Shown piece by piece: positions 38,450 through 49,698 of a DNA stretch of 64,000 nt. The stretch's first letter is position 1, and every line of letters begins with the position of its first letter. Source of the stretch: Stropharia rugosoannulata (Eukaryota; Basidiomycota; Agaricomycetes; Agaricales; Strophariaceae); NCBI GenBank assembly GCA_028532985.1, contig JANCIK010000006.1, forward strand, positions 2,666,001 to 2,730,000. The letters are read 5' to 3'. The notes below the pieces were generated by a model. It was given only the letters and a program-made list of their open reading frames with translations. It was not told the DNA's origin and did no database searches. Made by a program: the position numbers and the translations under genes.

Positions 38450-40529
38450 ATGAAGATGGAAGAGAACAGCGCACCTTTTCCAAACAAGGAAAACCACAAT
38501 TTGGCTCAGCTCGAAGTTGAAGCGCACCGAGCGACCATCCTGTCGTTGTATTCCAAAATACAGAAGTTATACACCTATATAAATACGCTAGTCCCAATTT
38601 AACGTCTTCCCGACGATTTTCTACTCGCCATATTCAAAATATTACAAAAACTCGAGGTGCAGAGCGACGACACGGATGAAACTCCCTCCGCCTGAATACG
38701 CGTCACGCATGTGTGCAGCCACTGGCGTGCTGCTGCTCTGTCAGCTCCTCTTTTGTGGTCTCATCCAGTCATGAAAAATATTTCTCTAGCGGAGACGATG
38801 CTAGAGCGCTCCAGGGATGTTCCACTCGCAATCAGGATCAAAATAGGCGATGGCCCGTACGGCTTTAAATCCTCGCACAGCACCGTAGAAATCGAGGCAC
38901 TCCGAAGGTGCTTCATGAATCCACAGCACGTCGAGCGCCTGAAGTCGTTGTCGATTTCAAATGTCGACAATTTTATGGTGGGATTGCGCCGAATGTCCGC
39001 CTTACCCATCAACGCGCCCCATTTGGAGACTTTGCGGCTCGTTGGTCGTTTGCGTATTAGCTTAACCAAGCACGCCAATCATGACTTTCTTGTGAAGCCA
39101 TCGAAAAACTTACGCAAAATCGAATTTTTGCGAATGAACGTGGACTGGACGTCCCCTCTCTTCAACCACATCACCCACCTCAAGCTGTCCCATGTCATTC
39201 GAGTTGAGGCCACTCCCATTTTCTTAATGTTCGAACGTGTGGCACGGCGTCTTCTGTTACTAAGCCTCCACTCCTCTCTCTCATCGATTGCAAGCCAAAA
39301 CGAGGCACCGAAACCATACCATTCTCCTTCGACCACCTCACCGAGTTAACTGTATTAGCCCGATCGCCAGCAGTTCATTGTTTTTTCCTTAGCGTCTATA
39401 TTCCTACAACAACCACAGTCCATATTACAGTTGCCGACCGTCTGAACCAGAAGAGCAGCGAAGAGTTGTCGGCTTTTTTCTCCAACCTAGATTGTGCATA
39501 TACAACTCCACCTTCCAGCGTAGAATTTCGCACGCTTGTTGTCGACAACTATATCCGAAACGAGTCCATCAGATTCCAGCTGCTCAGGGAAGCGGTATAA
39601 ACGCAGCCACCCAAGGGACAGTGGAGCTTCTGTTTTGAAGACGTGTCAAGGAATCCTGAATTAAGTCCTGATTATCTCTTCAGGACGTTATACAAAAGCG
39701 GTAGCGTAAACATGCATGCAATTTCTCACTTCCATATATATCGACCACGCAAAAGTTAAATCAGTTGCACTACGGCGCATCTTCTGCACTAAGCTCCGTG
39801 TATTTCCTTAGAGCAAAAGGTCATACTTACAACTCGGACACAATATCAGACATGTTATCCCGAGGCGCAAAGAAGGACAAGTACTGTTCTTGGTTTCTTT
39901 TCCCTATTCTCAACACAATACATTTAGAGGGCGTCAAATTGAACCAATCGAATAAGGATATGCGAATCAGCGACGCATACGACGTGGACATCGGCACACT
40001 AACAGACTGTCTTGCTCAAAAAACTAGAAATGGGCTTTGGCTTCAGGGTCTGTCGATCTCGAAGTGCATTGGAGTGGAAACGGCGTATATAACTCGTTTG
40101 CGCGACATCGTTGCGGGTGAAGTTTCTTGGAATGAATGGGTCTGGTCGACGTATACCTTCAAAGATGCCACTTGCTATCACTTGTATCACACAGACATGT
40201 CACTGGATGACGACTATGATGAGGCGTATATTCCGTCTGAGGAGGATTCCGACAGTGAAGACGAGGGTGACAATTCAGAGGATGAAGACATTAATATCAG
40301 CTCGGACGAAGATGGTGGCGAAGAAGATGACGACGAGGAAGATGCTCAAATAAAAGATTGCGAAGATGACCTTAATAGGTTGGACATCGACAGACTCAAC
40401 GAGCCCGTTGAGCAGGTCAAGGAGATTGAGGAGGAGATAAGACTACTGAGGGAAGAACATACTCTACTGGAAATACTGCGTCGGGAACAAGGAGATAGGT
40501 ATGAGGCTGAAAACTGGGGTGGTTTCTAA
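38450..40529 (+). pseudogene. F-box-like array copy 4, decayed
   Basis: Homology to copies 1-3 runs end to end, starting near ATG 38450 or 38456. In-frame stops interrupt it: TAA near 38600 inside the F-box (PI-stop-RLPDDF), TGA near 38695 in place of the conserved Trp before IRVTHVCS, and TAA near 39598. A deletion and frameshift near 39328 falls in PYHSP..FDHLTEL, and there is further disruption near 39755. Two long open blocks remain (38711-39349 and 39765-40529); the last includes an extended acidic tail followed by a charged coiled coil (EQVKEIEEEIRLLREEHTLL) not seen in the other copies. It cannot make a full-length protein. Confidence 0.88.
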
Positions 40530-41022
40530 ATACTACGAGCCTTCTCCAGCTTTTGAAGACTCGACGAGATGTGAGCATCATCTAATACTGTTAGCTGTAT
40601 CGAATGCATTCTATTGGACAAGATGTCGCATTTTTCCTTATAATTAGTTATTTGCTGTATGTATTAGGAACTGCTCTCGAGTCCAACCCTAAGGTTGTGC
40701 ATATAATGGGTTTCATATACCAAGACACGTTGCAGCAGGCCTGAGGCCTGAGGGGATGTCTGAATGAGAATCATGCGTGTGCATGCTGTGGAAGAAACTT
40801 CCAATCACTATTAGTATTAGACGATGGTTCATTGGCAGGTACTTGTAGCTAGGTAAGTACTCTCGAACAGCTCTCAGTGGAATATCATGGTCTCCGTTTT
40901 CTTATGTACTACGTACACGATCTAAACAGTAACTAGTAATCACTTAAATCAATCTTTGTTCTACATTTATGATCCGTGCCATCAAGCAAGGCGCTTCATA
41001 AGTTAACCAACCATCGCATCTT
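40530..41022. other. Intergenic region
   Basis: 493 bases between copy 4 and the 3' end of the GH5 gene. A short repeat AGGCCTGAGGCCTGAGG occurs near 40738. No gene is seen. Confidence 0.45.
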
Positions 41023-42789
41023 CTATTTCGAAACAGCAGCATCAGCAGCAGCGTTGTCCGTCAAAATTTTGTTCAACTCGTTTCTCTTCATGCAGTTCGA
41101 ATAGCTGAAGCTCGCAGCCAGCTCTTCGATAGCTTGTATGTCCAGGCCAACGAAATGGTCTGCCCATTCCTTCACGAGGAACTCGCTAACCAGGATATTA
41201 CGCGCGAGGCGCGTCACGCGATCAGAGAACTTCCACACGGGGTGCGGATAGACGTTGCGGTACTTCTCCGGGATCTCTTCAAGAATGTGGTCCTGCAACG
41301 GTTGGTAGACGCTATGCACCGCCGAGTCGTCAGCGCCCCACGCGTCGACCGCCAGACGATGCTTCTTCGCGAGGAACTCCGCAAAGTGCTTCATGTACGC
41401 CGTTTCGGGCGAGATGTACACCATGCCCTGGAAGCCGATGTCCTTATACAGCCAGATCGACCAGCTGAGCTTGTCCTACGGCACGAAAGCATTCATAAGA
41501 CATCATACAGAACAGGCAGCGCACACCCGTACCTTGCTGTATATCTCAAGTTGGTCCTTCAGGACATGGTACCTGGTTCTGTTGATCTTCTCGGTCGCCT
41601 TGCCGTCATAGGGCGCGCGCGCGTACACGGGTCCCCACTCGCCGTTCCACACGCACAATCCGCGCTCATCCATCCACTCGCGTTTCTTCTCATAGCTGCG
41701 CCGCATGCGCCGCTTTTGCTCATCAGAGCCGACGTATTCCTGGGGCGATGCAGGGAAGCCAAAGCTCGAGTAATCATGAATGGAGTAGCCGGTATTCGCC
41801 CAGTTCTTGTGCGCGTCGCCAAAGTGCGAGAAATCCGAGGCGAATGTGTTGGCGTCGAAGAAGAGCGCGTGGTCGGGGTCCTCGGCGCGGATAGCTGCGT
41901 ATATTCTGTTGTAGAATGTGATGAGGCGGGTGTGCTTCGAGTCCGTCGGCTCGTTGAGCGGGTTATAGCCTGCTATCCATTTGTTATCTTTGTAGTGCTT
42001 AGCGAGCTCGGACCATAACCAAACGACACGGTCCTGGAAATCTTTGTGGTTCCAAACTGACATTACGGAATGGGGTGAGTATGCCACTAATTCAATTAAA
42101 AGTGATTACACATACAGTTCGCGATGTGACCACCGTGGTCAGCGTGCCAGTCCGTGTTCTGTCCGCCAGGCGCGGTGTGGAGGTCTAAAATAGTGTAGAT
42201 ACCATGCTTAGCACACAGGTCAATGACTCGGTCCAGGTGCTTGAAGCCTGACACCTTGAGAACTCGTGGGTTCATATCATCTATGCGTAGAAATTAGATA
42301 ATTATAGAAGAGAAAGAAAACATACGGCATGATCCGTACCTTCGAAGTGCCTATAATTAAAGGGCAGACGAATGCAATTCAATCCGAGGCTCTTGAAGAA
42401 GGCTGCGTCTTCGTCTTGAAAGAAATATTCGAGGAACTAGAGTCTCGGTTATTAAAACCGAAGTACGGAGCCGAAGGTGCGCACGAACTTTGTCGAAGAA
42501 AAACTCTGACTTCTCCTCTCCAATGGTCTCCGTAAGGGCTTCGCGAATCTGGTATTCACACCCAGGATATCCTTGACGGAGATGAGGGACAGCGTTGAAT
42601 AGTCAGCAGGTTATCGCACCAGAGATAAAATTCTCCATACTGGAGAGGAACCAGGTCAGCGCACAGTGGGAAATATAAGAAAGGGGAGTCGACATACTTC
42701 ATCCATCCACCTAACCCTGCACCGCGCAGAACGACTTCGTCACCCTGCTCGTTGACGATTTTCGTACCAGATATCCTGAGGAGAGACAT
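41023..42789 (-). CDS. Glycoside hydrolase family 5 protein
   Basis: The gene reads from ATG 42787-42789 (MSLLRISGTKIVNEQGDEVV) to TAG 41023-41025. Motifs in order: LRGAGLGGWMNMENFISGYPG (across two short introns), FFKSLGLNCIRLPFNYRHFE, HGIYTILDLHTAPGGQN with WHADH, the acid/base Glu in IAGYNPLNEPTD, YSIHDYSSFGFP, and the nucleophile Glu in VWNGEWGPVY, then WSIWLYKDIGFQG. A C-terminal extension of about 130 residues follows the barrel. There is no signal peptide, so the enzyme is probably intracellular. Family 5 clan members of this type cleave beta-glucosidic bonds; the substrate (glycosylceramide, flavonol glucoside or beta-glucan) cannot be settled here. All exon joins are in frame. Confidence 0.9.
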
Positions 42790-43124
42790 GGTGCTACACT
42801 AAAGAGATGTGTGGAGAGCGGGAGAGCTTTTATAGTTTGGTGGATCGCACAGGGGCGGTCCACTAAATACGGACCGGAGCATGCCAGGTTAGGGAGACCA
42901 ATTGCCGCTTGATGCCCGCCAATGGTTTCTCGCTCGATACTCGTTTACGCAACTGCTTCAAGGGAGGAAATTTACTCATGGCATCAGTTATAAGATAGTT
43001 CCAGTTATAATTGGCTGGCGAACGCGCGAGGATTGGCTGGGAGATAAGTCGCAACGCGAGTGTGTGTATTGACTGACGACCGTGACGCCAACGGTGGGAA
43101 AGATGTCTAAAGCCAATGCAAGAG
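42790..43124. other. Region upstream of the GH5 gene
   Basis: 335 bases up to the hAT-like insertion. Possible GH5 promoter with CTATAAAAG (reverse strand) near 42829-42837. No gene. Confidence 0.5.
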
Positions 43125-43132
43125 TTTTGAAT

Positions 43133-43877
43133 CAGTGTTGGCACGGCGTATGTTCGAACATCAACCATCGATGTTTGAATGTTAGGCCATCATTGTTCGA
43201 ACATGGACGAACAGGGTCCAGCCGTTCTGATCGACCATCCGGGCCGCTGTAGCTGGGGCACCGACTGTTGGGCGACCGAGGGGTCTTAGAAGTTAGAACT
43301 TAGCACATCACACAGAACATTTTATGTAGTCTTAAAAGGGATGGATTACTATTTTACTACATATTTAGTTCATATATATATCAAGTTTCCAATACACTGC
43401 GAAGAGAATCATCTACATCATAGTCTGCTTCCCCATCAGCATCCAAATCAAGAAGATCATAGTACTCCCTTTCAGCGTCAAGGTTCCCATGTGCAGTGCG
43501 CATGGCCGTAGCAACCCAATGGATGTTGTTGAAGTTAAATAAAGTGAGAATTGGATATTTAACATCCCAGCCGCTGGGCAGGTCCGGTGTTTCCACTGGA
43601 TTATCATCCGTGGGAAGGAGGTCAATTAAGCCCTGAGTCAAGGCTTTGAGCGCGTTGTCAGTGGATGCAAAGTACACATGATAATTCTTCAACAAAGGAG
43701 CCTGCGTTCAGCGCGCATTTAGCAGATGCCGTGGGAGGGCATTGATATTGGACGGGCCGCGTGGTCTATATTTGGTTTGGCCTCTGTTCAAACAATGTTC
43801 GAACATGTTCGAACACTGTTCGAACGTGACAGACCGAACTTGTTCGGTCGGTTAGGCCATCGACTGTGCCAACACTG
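43133..43877. mobile_element. hAT-like non-autonomous DNA transposon with 8-bp target duplication
   Basis: Terminal inverted repeats CAGTGTTGGCAC (43133-43144) and GTGCCAACACTG (43866-43877) are exact. They are flanked by a perfect direct repeat TTTTGAAT (43125-43132 and 43878-43885). The CAGTG ends and 8-base duplication are the hAT superfamily hallmark. Subterminal regions carry several TGTTCGAAC-type palindromic words (two near 43150-43200, three near 43797-43826), like the transposase-binding arrays of hAT elements. At 745 bases it is too small to encode a transposase. Confidence 0.9.
43381..43710 (-). pseudogene. Exon-like orphan frame inside the hAT-like element
   Basis: The frame is open for about 110 codons with no ATG at its 5' end but a GCAG acceptor-like sequence before GCTCCTTTG. 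It includes YHVYFASTDNALKALTQGLI, then YPILTLFNFNNIHWVATAM and an acidic C terminus (DLLDLDADGEADYDVDD). It looks like the last exon of a protein, either a relic of the element's parent or a captured gene piece. Family not recognised. Confidence 0.4.
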
Positions 43878-43885
43878 TTTTGAAT

Positions 43886-44755
43886 GGCTCTCCAAGTCAT
43901 GGGTTTCGGTGATTCGCCACTGGCATGTATCGGGCTTCGGCATTATGTATACGTAGAGCGCTACTTTAGAAGTAAAATCTGAGGAGCACAACACGGCATG
44001 ACCGCACTTCAAGAGGAGGTGGAGTCACAGAAGAGTAATAGCCGTGGTTCTCTAAGGCTTTGTAAGAAGTCCTTGTTTCCTGGCAAAATTCAGTGCGCGA
44101 ATCTCTTCCGGGTCGTTGGTGCTTGTTGACAGTGATAGAGCAATCATTTTCAGCAGCACTGACCAAGCACTGACTGTTCCTTGATCATTTAAACGCTTGT
44201 AAGACACTGATAACTGTCAAGGCAGGAACATATCCGTAGCCCAGATATCGTACGTCCATTTTCCAGCTACTTACAAGATATCATTGATGATTGATCGGCG
44301 CTTTGCAGGACCTTGCAATGTGGTATGACCAAGGTATGACTGCCAGTAAATGACCAGCCTGATCAACGGCCTTCCACTGAATTTTCGAGGTGTAGTTGAG
44401 CATACTAGAGAATTAAGGAGTCGGATTAGCTTTATAGATAGAGCACGCGCATGTACGGAGATCACAAAAGGAAGACCGTTGGGAGTATTGTGGGAGTGAT
44501 GTAGAACTAGTTTAGACTCAAACGCGACGCGGACCTCAAACGATGTTTGGCAGCAGTATCATGAGCAAATAAAGTGAGGTCACGCGTTTAAGTAGATTTA
44601 TAGGCTTTGAATATTTTTTGAAAGCTTCACATTGACTTCAGAAGTCGGGGCTACTATTGGTCTTCAACACACATAGGGTATATCGGTCTGAACTTGTTAC
44701 TTACTCCCCTAAGCCGCAGGGACCTAAATAGTAAAACCCATCCAAAGCAACCTCG
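43886..44755. other. Region between the hAT-like element and BFR2
   Basis: 870 bases with no supported gene. Short frames carry no motif. The last 100 bases should include the BFR2 promoter. Confidence 0.4.
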
Positions 44756-46697
44756 ATGGCTCCTGAAAGTAAGTACGCGGTAAATTCATCAGGGCAATCG
44801 CACTAAGCAAAGCTCTGCGTTCAGGACTATCCCTAGCCGAGCAGATAGCCCAGCTAGAAGAGGCTGCCCCGGTCGGTAGGTTCATCCCCACTGCGAGAAG
44901 TCAACTTCTTAGCTAACACCTATGCGCAGATTATGACCCCGAAGACATCAGCGTCCGCGATGCAGATGAAACTATGGACGTAAACGCCGGCGCCGCGAGG
45001 CAGCACTACTTTGAAGTCGGGTATGTGCTTTATGCTGTGCACCCCGTTTGCCGCACCTGACCGTCCTACAGACCGAGTACGCTGAGGAACCGACTCCCCA
45101 GCGTAGCTGACCCAAAATACGAGGGCGTGCGCGCATCGCGGAAACAGCTGTTGGAATCTGATGCCTCTGAAGACAGTGAAGGGGATGACGAAGGGCATAT
45201 GCACGATGACCATATTGAGGCGGATTCAGAAGATGAAGACGACAGGGAATCTCTCCGCGAGAACCATGACCATATTTTCGAAAGCAGGCTACCCTCAGCC
45301 AGCGAAGAGAGCGGGGGAGAAAGTGAAGAGGAGGAGGAAGATGATGAAGAGGAGGCGGAAGAGGAAATAGCTAGGCCTCATAGAGAAACTCCGATGGATC
45401 CCTCCTCAGAACAAAAACCTACCGACGACGTGACCTCCAATCTGCAGAAAAGCCGCCAAAATGACATCAAAAAGGGCCAAGCGGTCAAGCGGCAAATCGT
45501 TAGTCTTTTCTTACCAGACTGTGCCTCAGAATGAGTCTAACAGAATTAATCCAAGGCATTATGGGATACAATATTGGATACGCGGATACGACTGCAGAAG
45601 TCTGTATCATCCGCTAATACACTCCCGCCAGTGAGTATTTTCCTGTCTTAATTTTTTTTTCAACCGACTTAGAAAGGATCCCGTAGCCACCTTCTATGAA
45701 AGACTACTTAGATCTACCATCATGCCAGGATGCATTATCTAAATTCTTGGATGAAGCTGCCAAACTGACCGATGACCTCGCGCAACTGCAAGAGGTAAGT
45801 TTGTCATATATTCCTAACTCGAGTATTAATATACATGCGTCAACCCAGAGCATTCTAACGACTAATAACGTCATTCAACCGCCCCCTGCGAAACGACGGA
45901 AGTTGGATGAAGCACCTACACTTGAACAGTACAGGAGCACTTTTGCGACGACCACAGAAGACCTTGCAGCTCTGCAACAAGCGTAATTTGTTATTACCTC
46001 AAATCCAGCCATTGTGTACTCATCGCCGGGTTCATAGATATCATCCTTACCTTCTCCAAACCCTATCAAAATGGTCCGCCAAAATCCAGGCCGTAGCCCC
46101 CTCTGTACTGCTTCCCTCCAATCGCGGCGCCTTCTCCAAAGGAGGGCAAAACCTGAAATCCGCCGTCCAGCTCGTAGACGATACGCTGAACGACCACACC
46201 AAGCTCCTACAGCGAACACAGGTCCCCAGAGTCAAGCAGCCGCGAATAGGTGTGGCAGCGGACGACAACGGCGATGGGAGCGAAGCTGTCGATCCGGAAG
46301 TCTTCGATGACACCGATTTCTACCAGAAGATTCTGAGGGACATCATTGACGCGCGCGGAAACGGCGCCAAGAACGACGACTGGATGCTGCTGCAGAAGCA
46401 GAAGAAGGCGAAGAAGAAGGTGGACACCAAGGCCAGCAAAGGCCGCAAACTTCGGTTTGTGCTTTCCTCTCCGTGCTCTGATTGCATTGTGACGATTCCT
46501 TCACTAGTTATGAGGTCCACGAGAAGATGCAGAACTTCATGGTCCCCGTCCCTGTTCCTGGTGCGTGGCATGAAGAGCAGACTGACGAACTGTTCGCGTC
46601 GCTGTTGGGCAAGGGCTTCGAGCATATTGCACTAAATGTGGAAGAACCAAAGGTGCAGGATAATATACAGCTGGAAGGATTTAGAGTTTTTGGATAA
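44756..46697 (+). CDS. BFR2: AATF/Che-1 family protein (Bfr2), ribosome biogenesis
   Basis: It starts at ATG 44756 (MAPE, then [13 protein letters not shown] after a short intron) and stops at TAA 46695-46697. Bfr2/AATF works in the nucleolar small-subunit processome. Visible parts are [16 protein letters not shown], an acidic central region ([14 protein letters not shown]), and the AATF leader [20 protein letters not shown] near 45560-45630. [13 protein letters not shown] follows, then [20 protein letters not shown] near 46040-46110 (classic AATF core), [16 protein letters not shown], a Lys-rich stretch, and the TRAUB-type end [20 protein letters not shown] with [14 protein letters not shown]. 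Six or so short introns join in frame. It appears complete. Confidence 0.92.
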
Positions 46698-47226
46698 TTC
46701 ATCTTCCATGATATTTTGCATTTCATTAATTCCATCCGACGAGGTGATTATCCCACCTGAGTTTTTGTGGCAAAATTCACTAGGTGGACATATTTACTAT
46801 CTAGACTGGGTACGAGCCTACTGTTTATTGCGTAGGACTTTGATGGGCCTTGTAAATAACTTGCGATGCGCAGTTGCAGCGCAGCCACTAAAATGGAACA
46901 AAGCCAAATACACTGCTTTGCATCAAGCCCGAAAGCCGCATTCAATCGACAGATGCACTGCGTTTGTAGGACATAGTTAGTTATTGGTATTCACCCTTAT
47001 TGTTTTGCTAGTGAGAGTCACTGACTGAGCGTTGAGCTTCATCTGCTTGGACGTAGTAAGTTCTGCCATTACGTCTGAGTTCGAACGATGTACTCTAACA
47101 ATAGCTTGTAGCACCGACTAGGATCATACTCCCAACGGTCACCGGTCACTCCGCTGCAACATTCGCAAGCACTTCACAGACTTTATCAACACGACTGCCA
47201 GAATTTAAGCAGGTTGAAGTGCTATT
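46698..47226. other. Intergenic region
   Basis: 529 bases. Short frames only. It should contain the BFR2 3' UTR and the promoter of the sorting nexin gene. Confidence 0.4.
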
Positions 47227-49385
47227 ATGAACGGCCTCGAAGGTTTTGAGGACGAGAACCCGTTTGAGCAGGAGGGCGAGCACATTCCTTCCGAATCGTC
47301 TTCGACGTCCAAGGTTGCGCTCTACGAGGCACCATCTCCTCCACATCCTTCCAGACAGCTCTCCCCGACGACGTCCAACTCTAATCGGCCGCCGTTCCCC
47401 AGCCCTGGGTCGCACAGGCAAACACACGCCAACTACAAGACAGACTTCTGCTGTACCCGCGACCGAGTGCTTCACAGTGGCGAGGACGTGGAGATTCTGG
47501 TCGGTTGACATCCGGTCTATAACTCCTTATCTGCCTTACATGTCCCACCGTCTGCAGATTATTGACGCTCTGAAAACGTCGCTCAATTCCACCTCTCCGT
47601 ACATTACATACGTCATTAAGACAGGAGTGAGTGTCCATCCTGCCGCTGTATGCGTTCCCCTGACAGTCTGCGCTGACGACACGCTGGCTCGACGTAGAAT
47701 ACCGAGGCGTCCCATCGGTACTCTGAATTCGAGAGCCTGCGGGAGAACCTCTCGCGCCTGTACCCCACGCTTATCGTGCCTCCTATCCCGTCGAAGCAGT
47801 CGATCGGAGACTACGCTGTCAAGCAGGCAAAGGCGAAGGAGGACGCCACGCTCATCGCACGGAGGAAGCGGCTCCTGCAGACGTTCCTTAATCGCCTCGC
47901 TCGCCACCCGATTCTGTCGAACGAGCACGTCTTTCATCGATTCCTCGACGGCGAGGTGTCATGGGTACGTAGTGTTGGCGACGATTGCCGGACGGGTGAT
48001 GATAACTTATGTCTTGTAGAATGAGGTGCTCAACTCTCCGCCGCTTTCCCTCCTGCCCAAGAACATCCTCAAGGCACCGTCGCATAATCCTACCGACTCA
48101 AACGCGTCTCCGGCATATGCTGCGCTTCCCAATCCATCCGCAGCGCATCCTCTGCGAAGCCCCGATCAGCGATTCTTAGATTCCGAGGCATTTACTCTCA
48201 AGTTTACGAATCATGTCGGAGGGCCTATGGAGAAAGTGACGCGGCGTGTGGTGAAGCGGTGGTCAGGTCCGTTCGAACTCCCTTATCACTGAATACAACT
48301 CTGACGGCGTCGTTCGGTAGAATACGCGCAGGACCATGCCGACTTGGGCGCCGCGCTGAACGGGTTCAGCTTAAATGAAAGCAACGAACTGGCCGCTGCT
48401 ATAGAGAAGACTGGACAAGCTGTCGATGCCACATACATGTCTACAACCAGGCTTGTGAGACTTCGGCCATCTGATGCCGTGCCGTGATGTATACTGACGC
48501 GCTTGCGTGTAGGTTCAGGACCTCGAACAAAACTGGGCAGAGCCGCTGCATGAATATGCACAGTTCGGGTCGATAATCAAGAAACTGCTAGCTTACCGCC
48601 ACCAGAAACACGTTCAGTATGAAATGACCCAAGATGCCCTGGAGAATAAACGGGAGCAGCTCGAGGACCTTGAGAGGAGCGAAAAAGAAGCTCGCCGGTT
48701 GGAGGAAGCTCTTGGACGGGGAAAGGTCACCAGCCCCGCAGCACCAGCCAGCCCGGCAGAGGAAGAGACCGAAGCGACAGAGCAGAGTACAGAATCCGTA
48801 ACTCCTACGTCGTCTTATCTACCGCCCCACCCAGGGCCCAACCCTGCGCGCCGACGCACGAAGGCGCCGGGCATGGGTCTCCTCAACGCGCTCAGCTATA
48901 CGCTACACGGCATGATGGACGTGGACCCCGAGACAGCACGTCGGAATGGCATAACAAAAACACGGGAAAATATATCCCAGGTTTGTTTTCGGTTTCAACT
49001 TTCTATTGGCTACTATCACTGATTTGGGACTAGTTGGAAGACGCTCTCCACCTAGCAGCCCAAGATCTAAAATACTCTAGCTCAACAATTCAGGCCGACC
49101 TGGACCGATTCCAGCGCCAAAAGGTGGCGGATTTGCGCGAAATGGCGATCGCCATGGCTCGAAGCCACCGTGATTGGTGCAAGAAGGTGCGTACATTAAT
49201 TCATTTAATTCCCGCAAAATCCTCAAACCTTCCTCCAGAACCTGGAGGCTTGGGAAGAAGCCAAACGTGAGATCCAGAAGATACCCGAGCACCCCAATCG
49301 AGTGCCTACGTCCGAACACGGGCCTGAAGATGCTTCCAAAACAGCAGCGCGCAGAAACTCGTCATCGACTGTCAACGGGCGCTGA
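47227..49385 (+). CDS. SNX41: Sorting nexin, SNX41/Atg20-like (PX-BAR)
   Basis: It starts at ATG 47227 (MNGLEGFEDENPFEQEGEHI) and stops at TGA 49383-49385. A disordered N terminus leads into a PX domain that binds PtdIns3P: RVLHSGEDVEILIIDALK, YITYVIKTG, HRYSEFESLRENLSRLYP with IVPPIPSKQSIGDY, and RRKRLLQTFLNRLARHPIL. The downstream BAR-like region has coiled-coil exons (LEQNWAEPLHEYAQFGSIIK, YEMTQDALENKREQLEDLER), a low-complexity loop and LNALSYTLHGMMDVDPE. The last exons run LDRFQRQKVADLREMAIAMA with DWCKKNLEAWEEAK. The family acts in endosomal recycling and selective autophagy with Snx4/Atg24. Assignment between SNX41 and Atg20 is not separable here. No lesions are seen. Confidence 0.85.
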
Positions 49386-49698
49386 TGAGATATTTGTTAC
49401 TTATGGGTTCTGAGTCTTGTTGGCGTGTACTTGTGTGTTCCAGTGCATTGGAAATTTACAATAAAACATAATATGTTCTTACTCGGCGTTTTCTATCTAG
49501 CAGGAAGTTTCATGGTCTTCATTAACTTTAGATCACTTTCCGATACAATCGCTTGAGAGTTCTATGGCTGAGAAGGCCCAATGAGGAACAACTTTATTTG
49601 TGCGGGTGGGATTGTGTGGTACTCTTGGGCTTGTTAACAGTCGCGCAAACGTTATTTATATTAGAGTTTGTAAACCGTAATTGTTGGCCAGTACAACT
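49386..49698. other. Intergenic region
   Basis: 313 bases; AATAAAACATAATATG near 49460 may be the polyadenylation region of the sorting nexin gene. No gene. Confidence 0.45.

Noticed and set aside
47080..47100. Isolated GTTCGAAC word resembling the hAT subterminal motif
   Set aside because: A single copy without TIRs or duplication nearby; likely chance.
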